Source: Thiemannella venezuelensis (GTDB taxonomy: Bacteria; Actinomycetota; Actinomycetes; Streptosporangiales; Streptosporangiaceae). From it: 64,000 nt of DNA. Location of the stretch: positions 62,001 to 126,000 of the forward strand of contig NZ_JACHJJ010000011.1 of assembly GCF_014203605.1 (NCBI RefSeq), in the 5' to 3' direction. Positions 43,623 to 52,523 of this stretch are shown piece by piece. The position numbers and the translations under genes were made by a program. The stretch's first letter is position 1. Each line of letters begins with the position of its first letter. The notes below the pieces were generated by a model. It was not told the origin of the DNA and did not search any database. It saw nothing but the letters and a program-made list of their open reading frames with translations.

Positions 43623-44829
43623 ATTCTCCGGGTACCCCGTAGACACCGGCTACCCCGTAGACAGCGGGCTTCCCGAGGTGCCGATCAGGCGGACCTGCCC
43701 GTTCGACCCGTCCCCCGAGCTGGCCGGGCTGCGTACCGCCCGGCCGGTCGCCCGGGCCGTGATGCCGCTCGACGGCAGCGAGGTCTGGCTGGTCACCGGG
43801 CACGACCTGGTCCGCCGGATGCTCGCCGACCCCCGGTGGAGCTCCTCGGTGGACGGCGGCCTCGGCGAGGACCGGCCCCTGCGCCTGAAGCAGCCGGAGC
43901 CCGGGATGTTCATCGAGATGGACGGCCCGGAACACGCCCGCTACCGGCGCATGCTCATCCCGCACTTCACCGTCCAGCGGACGAACCGGCTCCGCCCGCG
44001 GATCGAGCAGATCGTCGCCGAGCGGCTGGACGCGATGGAGCGCCTGCCCCGGCCGGTGGACCTGGTCGCCGAGTTCGCGCTGCCGGTGCCGTCCCTGGTC
44101 ATCTGCGAGCTGCTCGGCATGCCGTACGAGGAGCGGGCCGGGTTCCAGGAGGCGGCCCGCGCGCTCGTCCGGCTGGACTCCCCGGCAGGGGAGACCGAAG
44201 CCGCACTGGACCGGCTCGCCGGCCACCTGGCGAAGCTGATCGCCGCCAAGCGGGCCGAACCGGACGGCGCGCTCATCGGGGAACTCGTCCGCGAGGGAGT
44301 GCTCACCGACGGCGAGCTGGTGCAGATCTCGATGCTGCTGCTGGTCGCCGGGCACGAGACGACCGCGAACATGCTCGGCCTCGGCACGCTGCTGCTGCTG
44401 CGGCACCCCGACCAGCTGGCCCTGGTCAGGCAGGGGGCGCCGGGGGCCGCCGACGAGCTGCTGCGCTATCTGTCGATCATCGACGCGGTGATGTTCCGAG
44501 GGGCGAAGGAGGACCTCACGCTGGGCGGACAGCGGATCAGGGCGGGGGAGTTCGGCCTGGCCTCCCTGGGGGCGGCCAACCGCGACCCCGCGCTCTGCGA
44601 GGACCCCGACCGGCTCGACGTCACCCGGCCCAGGACCGCGCACGTCGCGCTGGGCTTCGGGCCGCACCAGTGCCTCGGGCAGAACCTCGCGCGCCTGGAG
44701 CTGGAGGTGGCCCTCCAGGCGCTGCTGCGGCGCTTTCCCGGACTGAGGGCGGCCGTGCCGCTGGAGGAGGTCTCCATCCGGGAGGACGCCGCCATCCACG
44801 GGGTGGACAGCCTCCCGGTGACCTGGTGA
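43606..44829 (+). CDS. Cytochrome P450
   Basis: 407 residues, typical soluble bacterial P450. The I-helix oxygen motif reads AGHETTAN, the K-helix ExxR lies in ADELLRYLS (E-L-L-R), and the heme loop is FGPHQCLGQNLARLE with C356 as thiolate ligand. The N-terminus contains a short duplication (GYPVDTGYPVDSG). It hydroxylates an unknown substrate with electrons from the ferredoxin encoded next. ATG at 43606 has GGAGG very close; a GTG at 43597 has none. Overlaps the SARP gene by 17 bp and the ferredoxin gene by a GTGA. Confidence 0.95.
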   Translation: MTQRSEFSGYPVDTGYPVDSGLPEVPIRRTCPFDPSPELAGLRTARPVARAVMPLDGSEVWLVTGHDLVRRMLADPRWSSSVDGGLGEDRPLRLKQPEPGMFIEMDGPEHARYRRMLIPHFTVQRTNRLRPRIEQIVAERLDAMERLPRPVDLVAEFALPVPSLVICELLGMPYEERAGFQEAARALVRLDSPAGETEAALDRLAGHLAKLIAAKRAEPDGALIGELVREGVLTDGELVQISMLLLVAGHETTANMLGLGTLLLLRHPDQLALVRQGAPGAADELLRYLSIIDAVMFRGAKEDLTLGGQRIRAGEFGLASLGAANRDPALCEDPDRLDVTRPRTAHVALGFGPHQCLGQNLARLELEVALQALLRRFPGLRAAVPLEEVSIREDAAIHGVDSLPVTW

Positions 44830-45089
44830 GCGCCGTGGACGTTCCCGGGGAGACGGCTGCGGGGGCTCCCGCGGAGGCCACCGCGGACGCGGGGGTCACG
44901 GGGGTCACCGTGGACAGGGAGAGCTGCTGCGGCGCCGGGCAGTGCGTGCTGGCCGCGCCCGCGGTCTTCGCGCAGAGCGAGGAGGACGGGCTCGTGGTCC
45001 TGCTCGACCCGAACCCGCCCGCGGAGCTGCGCGACGCCGTACGCAGGGCGCAGTCGTACTGCCCGAGCCGGAGCGTCACCGTGCGGTGA
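44826..45089 (+). CDS. [3Fe-4S] ferredoxin partner of the P450
   Basis: 87 residues. After an Ala-rich N-terminal 25 residues comes VTVDRESCCGAGQCVLAAPAVF and a distant CPSRSV: C34-x5-C40 and C79 are the three cluster ligands, with C35 beside them. This is the usual 3Fe-4S ferredoxin of actinomycete P450 operons, passing single electrons from a reductase. The start GTG overlaps the P450 stop (GTGA). A ferredoxin reductase is not in the window. The operon ends in a 15-bp hairpin. Confidence 0.93.
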   Translation: MSAVDVPGETAAGAPAEATADAGVTGVTVDRESCCGAGQCVLAAPAVFAQSEEDGLVVLLDPNPPAELRDAVRRAQSYCPSRSVTVR

Positions 45090-45096
45090 ACTCTGC

Positions 45097-45142
45097 GGTG
45101 CGCCCGTGCGGCGGACCGCAGGGGTCACCGCACGGGCGCACC
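45097..45142. terminator. 15-bp hairpin between convergent operons
   Basis: GGTGCGCCCGTGCGG (45097-45111) pairs perfectly with CCGCACGGGCGCACC (45128-45142), between the ferredoxin stop and the isomerase stop. Confidence 0.8.
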
Positions 45143-45148
45143 ACCGGG

Positions 45149-46009
45149 TCAGCGCGCGATCAGCTCGCCGAACCTCGCCTTCACCCGGGACAGGACCTCG
45201 TCGGGGTCGGCGGCCCACACCTCGGTGTTGAAGATCTCCACCTCGATGTCCCCGGTGTAGCCCGCCGCGGTCACCGCCTCGGTCAGCGGGGTGAAGTCGA
45301 TCACGCCGTCGCCCATCACGCCCCGGCCCATCAGCACGTCGGCCGGGAGCGGGTGCAGGAAGTCGCAGACCTGGTAGGAGGCGATCCGGTCGCCGGCCCG
45401 GGCGATCTGCTCGAAGACCTGCGGGTCCCACCAGACGTGGAAGGTGTCGACCACCACGCCGACCTGTCCGGCCGGGTACGGCTCCGCCAGGTCGAGCGCC
45501 TGCCCGAGGGTGGAGAGCACGGCCCGGTCGGCGCAGTACATCGGGTGGAGCGCCTCCAGGGCCAGCCGCACGCCGCGCTCCGCGGCGTAGGGCGCGAGGA
45601 CGGCCAGCGCCTCGGCGACCCGCTCCCTGGCCCCGGCGAGATCCCGGTCGACCGCCCGGCCGCCGGAGCCCAGCGGCTCACCGGGCTCCACACCGGGCAG
45701 CCCGCCGACCACCATGACCAGGCAGGCGGCCTCCAGCGCGGCGGCCTCGTCGATCGCCCTGCGGTTGTCGTCGATCGACCCGGGGCTCCCGGAGGTGAGG
45801 AAGCCGCCCCGGCAGAGCGAGGAGACCCGCAGCCCGGCCTCCCGGACCAGCTTCACGGTCTCGTCCAGGCCCTGCGCGGCGACGTCCTGCCGCCACAGCC
45901 CGATCGCCTCGACACCGTGCCGCACGCACCCGTCGACGGCCTCGGCCACCGACCACCGCTTCGTCGTCCACTGGTTCATCGAGAAACGGCTCGCCGAAGG
46001 CGCGCTCAC
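45149..46009 (-). CDS. Sugar phosphate isomerase/epimerase (TIM barrel)
   Basis: 286 residues of the xylose-isomerase-like TIM barrel family. Marks: SMNQWTTKRWSVAEAVDG at the start, GVEAIGLWRQDVAAQGLDE, LCRGGFLT, ALEALHPMY (metal-binding Glu), VVVDTFHVWWDP (metal-binding Asp/His) and IEVEIFNTEVW. It probably isomerises or epimerises an oxidised sugar. GTG at 46009 follows AGGAGG. Last gene of the operon with the DUF993 and Gfo/Idh genes, 65 bp after the DUF993 stop. The substrate is unknown. Confidence 0.88.
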   Translation of the reverse strand: MSAPSASRFSMNQWTTKRWSVAEAVDGCVRHGVEAIGLWRQDVAAQGLDETVKLVREAGLRVSSLCRGGFLTSGSPGSIDDNRRAIDEAAALEAACLVMVVGGLPGVEPGEPLGSGGRAVDRDLAGARERVAEALAVLAPYAAERGVRLALEALHPMYCADRAVLSTLGQALDLAEPYPAGQVGVVVDTFHVWWDPQVFEQIARAGDRIASYQVCDFLHPLPADVLMGRGVMGDGVIDFTPLTEAVTAAGYTGDIEVEIFNTEVWAADPDEVLSRVKARFGELIAR

Positions 46010-46074
46010 GGTCCCTCCTCCGCCGGTCCCGTGAGCCAGGCCGCTGTGCCCGTCGGCTCGCTCGCTGCGCCCGC

Positions 46075-47208
46075 TCACAGCCCGTTCACCGCCAGCAGCG
46101 ACCGCATCCGGTGGGCGGCCAGCTCGGGGTCGGCCAGCAGCCCGGCCGCGTCGGCCAGGCGGAACACCTCGGCCAGGTGGGTGACCGACCGGGCCGCCTG
46201 GGCGCCGTTGACCATGGCGAAGGCGTCCTGGTGGCCGTTGAGCCAGGCCAGGAAGACGATGCCGGTCTTGTAGTTGTAGGTCGGCGCCTCGAAGATCTTC
46301 CGGGAGAGCGGGACCGTGGGGGCCATGATCTCCTCGTAGCGGGCGAGGTCCCCGGCGTCGAGCGCGGCCAGGGCCGCCGCGGCGGCGGGGGCGATCGCGT
46401 CGAAGATGCCCAGCAGCGCGTGGCTGCCCGAGGCGATCAGCGACGGGTAGTTGAAGTCGTCGCCGGTGTAGAGCTTCACCCCTTCCGGCAGCGCCGCGCG
46501 CAGCCCGGTCTCGTGCTCGGCGTCGAGCAGCGAGACCTTGACCCCGTCGACGGCCGGCGCGTGCTCGCGGATCAGCTCCAGGAACGACGCGGTGGCCTCG
46601 GCCACGTCCCGCGAGCCCCAGTAACCCGCGAGCTGCGGGTCGAACATCTCGCCCAGCCAGTGCAGGACCACCGGCCGGTCCGCCTGGGAGAGCAGCTTGC
46701 CGTAGACCGCGTGGTAGTCCTCCGGGCCCCGGGCGATCCGGGCGAGCTGGCGGCTGGCCATGAGGATGACCCCGGCCCCGGCCTCGCGGACGGTCGCCGT
46801 CTGCTCGGTGTAGGCGGCCACCACCTCGTCGAGGGTCGCGGCCTGCGGCGCGTGGTCGGTGCCCGCGCCGCAGGCCACCAGCACGGCCGGGTCGCCGAAC
46901 GCCGCGGCCTCGGCCGCGCTGCGCCGGATCAGCTCGCTCGTGGCCGCCCAGTCCAGGCCCATGTTGCGCTGGGCGGTGTCCATGGCGTCGGCCACGCGCA
47001 GGCCGTGCGACCACAGGTGGCGGCGGAAGCGCAGCGTCGCGTCCCAGTCGACGGCGGCGGGGGAGCCGGGGGTGTTCTCGCCGAGCGGGTCGGCCACCAC
47101 GTGGGCGGCGGCGTAGACGATCCGGCTCTTCGGCGGGCCGGCGGGCCTCTCCCAGACGACCGGCTCGCGCAGGGTGTGCTCCCCGCCGGGCAGGACGATC
47201 CGGGTCAC
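46075..47208 (-). CDS. DUF993 protein, dihydrodipicolinate synthase-like
   Basis: 377 residues. Recognised as DUF993, a branch related to DHDPS/N-acetylneuraminate-lyase TIM barrels; typical phrases are RIVYAAAHVVADPLGENTPG, VLVACGAGTDHAP, VVLHWLGEMFDPQLAGYWGS and GVKVSLLDAEHETGLRAALP, where the Lys in VKVSLLD may be the Schiff-base lysine. It is expected to act as an aldolase or dehydratase on a keto-sugar acid; no member with known function comes to mind. GTG at 47208 overlaps the Gfo/Idh stop (GTGA) and is preceded by GGAGG. Confidence 0.8.
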   Translation of the reverse strand: MTRIVLPGGEHTLREPVVWERPAGPPKSRIVYAAAHVVADPLGENTPGSPAAVDWDATLRFRRHLWSHGLRVADAMDTAQRNMGLDWAATSELIRRSAAEAAAFGDPAVLVACGAGTDHAPQAATLDEVVAAYTEQTATVREAGAGVILMASRQLARIARGPEDYHAVYGKLLSQADRPVVLHWLGEMFDPQLAGYWGSRDVAEATASFLELIREHAPAVDGVKVSLLDAEHETGLRAALPEGVKLYTGDDFNYPSLIASGSHALLGIFDAIAPAAAAALAALDAGDLARYEEIMAPTVPLSRKIFEAPTYNYKTGIVFLAWLNGHQDAFAMVNGAQAARSVTHLAEVFRLADAAGLLADPELAAHRMRSLLAVNGL

Positions 47209-48347
47209 GCCTCCACCTCCAGACGGCGGCCCTCGGCGGAGGAGCGCAGGCCCAGCTCGGCCAGGCGCACGCCGCGCGCGCCGGAGGCGAAGTCGTGCGG
47301 GAACGGCGCGTCCTCCAGCACGTGCCGGACGAACATCTCCCACTGGATCTTGAAGCCGTTGTCGAACTCGGCGTTGTCGGGCACCTCCTGCCAGTCGTCG
47401 CGGAAGCGGGCGGTGACGGGCAGGTCGGGGTTCCAGACCGGCTTGGGGGTGGCGGCGCGGTGCTGGACGCGGCAGTTGCGCAGGCCCGCGACGGCGCTGC
47501 CGTGCGTCCCGTCCACCTGGAACTCCACCAGCTCGTCCCGGTTCACGCGGACGCTCCAGGAGGAGTTGATCTGCGCGATGATCCCGCCCTCCAGCTCGAA
47601 CAGGCCGTAGGCGGCGTCGTCGGCGGTGGCGGCGTAGGCCTGGCCGCGCTCGTCGACCCGCTCGGGGATGTGCGTGACGGCCCGCGCGTAGACCGAGGTG
47701 ACGCGGCCGAACAGGTTCTCCAGCACGTAGGCCCAGTGCGGGAACATGTCGAGCACGATGCCGCCGCCGTCCTCGGTGCGGTAGTTCCACGACGGGCGCT
47801 GGGCCTCCTGCCAGTCGCCCTCGAAGACCCAGTAGCCGAACTCGCCGCGCACCGAGAGGATCCGGCCGAAGAAGCCGCCGTCGATGAGGCGCTTGAGCTT
47901 GAGCAGGCCCGGCAGGAACAGCTTGTCCTGTACGACGCCGTTCTTGACGCCCCGGGCCTCGGCGGCCTCGGCGAGCGCCAGAGCGTCGGCGACGGTCTCG
48001 GCGGTCGGCTTCTCGGCGTAGATGTGCTTGCCGGCCTCGATGGCCTTGAGCACGGCCTTCACCCGGGCCTGGGTGACCTGGGCGTCGAAGTAGATCAGGT
48101 TGTCGTCGGACGCCAGGGCCTCGTCGAGGTCGGTGGTCCAGTCGGCGATGCCGTGGTCGGCGGCGAGCTTCTCCAGCTTCTCGGCACTGCGGCCCACCAG
48201 CACCGGCCTGAGCAGGACCCGGCCGCCGTCGGAGAGCGGCACACCGCCCTGCTCGTTGATCGCCAGGACCGACCGGACCAGGTGCTGGCGGTATCCCATG
48301 CGGCCGGTGACACCGTTCATCACGACGCCGATGCTTCGGGGGGACAT
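47205..48347 (-). CDS. Gfo/Idh/MocA-family oxidoreductase
   Basis: 380 residues. The N-terminal Rossmann domain starts GVVMNGVTGRMGYRQHLVRS and has the family's EKP signature in HIYAEKPTAETV, where the Lys is catalytic. The C-terminal beta sheet domain carries WNYRTEDGGGIVLDMFPHW with the conserved Asp/His. These enzymes oxidise sugar or inositol hydroxyls with NAD(P). ATG at 48347 follows AAAGGAGG, the strongest ribosome site in the operon, and a perfect LacI-type palindrome lies 18-31 bp upstream. First gene of the three-gene operon. Confidence 0.9.
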   Translation of the reverse strand: MSPRSIGVVMNGVTGRMGYRQHLVRSVLAINEQGGVPLSDGGRVLLRPVLVGRSAEKLEKLAADHGIADWTTDLDEALASDDNLIYFDAQVTQARVKAVLKAIEAGKHIYAEKPTAETVADALALAEAAEARGVKNGVVQDKLFLPGLLKLKRLIDGGFFGRILSVRGEFGYWVFEGDWQEAQRPSWNYRTEDGGGIVLDMFPHWAYVLENLFGRVTSVYARAVTHIPERVDERGQAYAATADDAAYGLFELEGGIIAQINSSWSVRVNRDELVEFQVDGTHGSAVAGLRNCRVQHRAATPKPVWNPDLPVTARFRDDWQEVPDNAEFDNGFKIQWEMFVRHVLEDAPFPHDFASGARGVRLAELGLRSSAEGRRLEVEA

Positions 48348-48364
48348 ATGGGTGAGCCTCCTTT

Positions 48365-48378
48365 GGAAAGCGCTTTCC
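48365..48378. promoter_or_regulatory. Perfect LacI-family operator GGAAAGCGCTTTCC
   Basis: 14-bp perfect palindrome with central CG, 18 bp before the Gfo/Idh ATG. It shares the core GGAAAnCGnTTTCC with the site in front of the lacI-family gene at 38500. Confidence 0.75.
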
Positions 48379-48650
48379 GTCTTACCGTACGGCACGCGCG
48401 CCTCCGGGACAAGCGCAGGCCGGGGGCGGTCGTGGATCGTTTCGGGGCGGGGGCGGCGCGGGCGTCCGGCCGCCGGGCGGCGGGTCGCCCGGGGGCGTGC
48501 GGAACCGGGGGCCGCGTCCGCCCGGCAGTCCGGTGGGCGGGGTGAAAGGCGATGGTCGTATGGATTCGGGAGTGATATCCGTATCGTGGTTGCCCATACG
48601 GTTCAGTCCGGTGGCAGGCGGAACGCCGCCGCCGTACCGCGAGGAGAAGC

Positions 48651-49685
48651 GTGCCGGTCTTCGTCGCCCGCCTGCTGGCCCGGCTCGGGCTGCTCGGGAC
48701 GTGGTGGACCCCCGCCGCCGTGCTCGGGTTCGTCTACCTGACGAGCTGGCCGCTGATGGCGTTCGCCGAGCCCGCGGACAGCGAGATCGCCGAGCCCGGC
48801 ACCTACTGGTGGTACTTCGTGGTCACCGCCGCGACGGTCGGCTACGGCGACATCTCCCCGGAGACGGCCGCGGGCCGCGCCATCGGCGTCTACGTCATCG
48901 TCGGCGGCATCGCCGCGCTGACGACGCTCTTCACCAAGCTGGCGGGAGCACTGGAACGAGCGAAGGGAAAACGGATGCAGGGCGCCGTCACGATCGGGGC
49001 ATCGGATCACATCGTGCTGCTCGGCTACACCCCCGGACGGACCGAGCGCATCGTGGACGAGCTGGTCGGCGACGGCCCGTGCGAGATCGTTCTCTGCGCG
49101 TGGGACGACGTCGCCGCCCACCCCATGCCCGACCGCGACGTCGAGTTCGTCCGCGGGGACCTGACCGCGGAGGAGGTGCTGCGCCGGGCGGGCGTGCAGC
49201 GGGCGCACACCGTGCTCGTCGACGTCCGCGACGACAACGAGGCGCTGGCGGTCACGGTCACCGCCGACCACGTCGCGCAGGGCGCCCACCTGGTCGTCGC
49301 CCTGCGCGACCTGGGCCGGGCCGGCCACCTGCGCTACGTCGACGAGGGCGTGCGCTGCGTCCAGTGGCACACCCCCCACATGATCACCGAGGAGCTGAAG
49401 GACCCCGGGATCACCGAGGTCTACACCGACCTGATGACCCACGGCGGCGCCGGGACCTACTCGGTGCGGCTCCCCGGGGAACTGGGGCCGATGCCGGTCG
49501 AACGCTGCCAGATCGCGCTCGGCCGCGCCCACGGCGCGACCCTGCTCGCCGTACGGGCCGGGCGCGAGCTGCTGGTCAACCCCGGCTGGCGGACAGAGAT
49601 CCCGCCCGGGTCCGTGCTCTACTACGTCGGTTCCCGCCGTCTCGCCCCCGAGGAGGTCGCCAAGGCCCTGGACGCGGTGGACTGA
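48651..49685 (+). CDS. Two-TM potassium channel with RCK (TrkA-N) domain
   Basis: 344 residues. Two membrane helices (about 15-37 and 78-97) flank a pore loop with selectivity filter TVGYGD (WWYFVVTAATVGYGDISPETAAG). The cytosolic part begins near 118 with HIVLLGYTPGRTERIVDEL, an RCK Rossmann fold in which the usual G-x-G is G-Y-T; the partner strand ends VEFVRGDLT. A C-terminal RCK lobe follows. It should be a ligand-gated K+ channel of the MthK type. GTG at 48651 follows GAGGAG. Confidence 0.92.
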   Translation: MPVFVARLLARLGLLGTWWTPAAVLGFVYLTSWPLMAFAEPADSEIAEPGTYWWYFVVTAATVGYGDISPETAAGRAIGVYVIVGGIAALTTLFTKLAGALERAKGKRMQGAVTIGASDHIVLLGYTPGRTERIVDELVGDGPCEIVLCAWDDVAAHPMPDRDVEFVRGDLTAEEVLRRAGVQRAHTVLVDVRDDNEALAVTVTADHVAQGAHLVVALRDLGRAGHLRYVDEGVRCVQWHTPHMITEELKDPGITEVYTDLMTHGGAGTYSVRLPGELGPMPVERCQIALGRAHGATLLAVRAGRELLVNPGWRTEIPPGSVLYYVGSRRLAPEEVAKALDAVD

Positions 49686-49874
49686 CCTGTCCCGGACCGG
49701 CCGGTCCCGGCCTGACCGGTCCCGGCCTGGGACCCGCGCCGACGTGGGAGCGCCCGCCGGACACCCGCGGTTGAAAGCGCCTCGCAAGGCGTCCGCGCTA
49801 TCTGTAGGGCGGGCGGGATGGGGCGCACGGGTCGCCCCGAACCGTTGCGGGCCCGCTCCGCCGAGGAGGTCCTC

Positions 49875-50279
49875 ATGACGCATCCGGATCAGCCGGCCGT
49901 ACCGGGCGGGAAACCGTCCTGGAGCAGGCCGCCGGCATGGCTCCGCGCTCTCGGCGTCCCCGTCGCGCTGGTGGCGGCGCTGCAGACGGGCGACGAACGC
50001 GGTCCGCTCATGGGCGCCGCCGCGGGAGCCGTGTACGGCTCGCTGGCGCTCGGCCTGCTCGCGTGGGACCGGTTCATGCTCTGGAGCCGCGAGCACCCCG
50101 CGCTCGACGTCCTGGGCTCCGGGCCCGTCATGTTCCTCGTCGTCGCCCTCGCCACCCCTCTGCCTCTGGTGGCCTGCGCGGCGGTCGCGGCGGCGGCGAC
50201 CGCCCTGCTCGCCGTCCTCGGACACCTGCGGCGCCGGCGGCCGCCGGGACCGGAGGCCCGTCCCCTCGGCCGGTCCTGA
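49875..50279 (+). CDS. Small membrane protein of unknown function
   Basis: 134 residues. Three or four hydrophobic stretches: ALGVPVALVAALQ, LMGAAAGAVYGSLALGLLAW, GPVMFLVVALATPLPLVACAAVAAAATALLAVLG, then a basic tail. No family recognised. ATG at 49875 has GAGGAGG at proper spacing, and codon use is typical of the genome, so it is probably real. Located 189 bp after the channel gene; that gap contains only a short GGTCCCGGCCTGA repeat. It ends at a convergent terminator. Confidence 0.65.
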   Translation: MTHPDQPAVPGGKPSWSRPPAWLRALGVPVALVAALQTGDERGPLMGAAAGAVYGSLALGLLAWDRFMLWSREHPALDVLGSGPVMFLVVALATPLPLVACAAVAAAATALLAVLGHLRRRRPPGPEARPLGRS

Positions 50280-50310
50280 GCCGCCGGGCCGGGATCCGGC
50301 CCGGCGGCTC
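50278..50310. terminator. 15-bp hairpin overlapping a stop codon
   Basis: GAGCCGCCGGGCCGG (50278-50292) pairs perfectly with 50296-50310 around a 3-nt loop, and includes the last two bases of the TGA stop of the small membrane protein. The abcF stop follows on the other strand. Confidence 0.8.
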
Positions 50311-50318
50311 AGGACGGG

Positions 50319-52100
<1,782 letters not shown>

Positions 52101-52103
52101 GGA

Positions 52104-52141
52104 GGCCTCCGGGGATGTGATCTGTCCGATGGAAGGAGGCC
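52104..52141 (-). promoter_or_regulatory. Hairpin able to sequester the abcF ribosome-binding site
   Basis: On the minus strand GGCCTCC (52141-52135) can pair with GGAGGCC (52110-52104), which contains the Shine-Dalgarno GGAGG, leaving a 24-nt loop. The Shine-Dalgarno region GGAGGCCTCC is also self-complementary. Confidence 0.55.
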
Positions 52142-52328
52142 CGTCCGTCCGGCAACGGAGACCGGCTCCGGGACACGCGGGAACGCGGGCAGGCGGGATG
52201 CCGTGGGCCCGGGCGCGCGGGAGAGCGCGTACGGAGGACACGGAGAGCCCGATGCGTGCCGGAACGGCGGAAGGGCCTGGGTGTGACGACGCGACGGCGG
52301 CGCGGCCGGTACGGCGGCGCCTGCCGGG

Positions 52329-52350
52329 CACGGGAGCTCAGCTCACCGTG
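52329..52350 (-). promoter_or_regulatory. Hairpin directly after the leader-peptide stop
   Basis: CACGG/CCGTG plus GAGC/GCTC arms (one bulged base, 3-nt loop) begin immediately downstream of the leader TAG. A ribosome stalled or terminating on the leader would disrupt it. Confidence 0.6.
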
Positions 52351-52395
52351 CTACAGGGACCTCAGCCTGTTCGCGTATCCATAGAAAGACCACAT
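52351..52395 (-). CDS. 14-residue leader peptide of abcF (MWSFYGYANRLRSL)
   Basis: A complete ATG...TAG reading frame 250 nt upstream of abcF. The peptide is rich in aromatic residues near the start (W, F, Y, Y) and ends with RLRSL. TAGGGT lies 7 nt before the ATG, so the transcript probably begins at the AUG itself. Leader peptides that stall drug-bound ribosomes are the usual control of ABC-F and erm genes; this role is inferred from position, size and the structures that follow. Confidence 0.65.
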   Translation of the reverse strand: MWSFYGYANRLRSL

Positions 52396-52402
52396 GAATC
52401 CC

Positions 52403-52441
52403 ACCCTACCCAAGAGGGCCGGGCGGAGACCAACCATATTC
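52403..52441 (-). promoter_or_regulatory. Promoter of the abcF leader, AT-rich box before -35
   Basis: Minus strand: -10 TAGGGT (52408-52403), -35 TTGGTC (52433-52428), 19-bp spacer, and immediately upstream the AT-rich GGAATATGG. An AT-rich box abutting the -35 is how WhiB7-dependent promoters look; this resemblance is suggestive only. Confidence 0.5.
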
Positions 52442-52474
52442 CGCCTATATTCCGCATTCCGCCCGTATTCCGCG
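52436..52474. repeat. Four short TATTCCGC repeats upstream of the abcF promoter
   Basis: ATATTCCGCC, TATATTCCGC, ATTCCGCC and GTATTCCGCG follow one another between 52436 and 52474, with about 10-bp periodicity. They lie between the abcF promoter and the RNase D stop and may be activator sites. Confidence 0.6.
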
Positions 52475-52523
52475 CGCGACCTCGCGCCGGGGAGCGGCCG
52501 GTCGCGGCGCGCGGGACCGGCGG

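Noticed and set aside
48382-48597. 71-residue minus-strand ORF upstream of the Gfo/Idh gene
   Set aside because: Pro/Gly/Arg-only composition, ends next to the LacI operator, no ribosome site.
49769-49782. GAAAGCGCCTCG, half of a LacI-type operator
   Set aside because: Only the left half fits; the right half is not symmetric.
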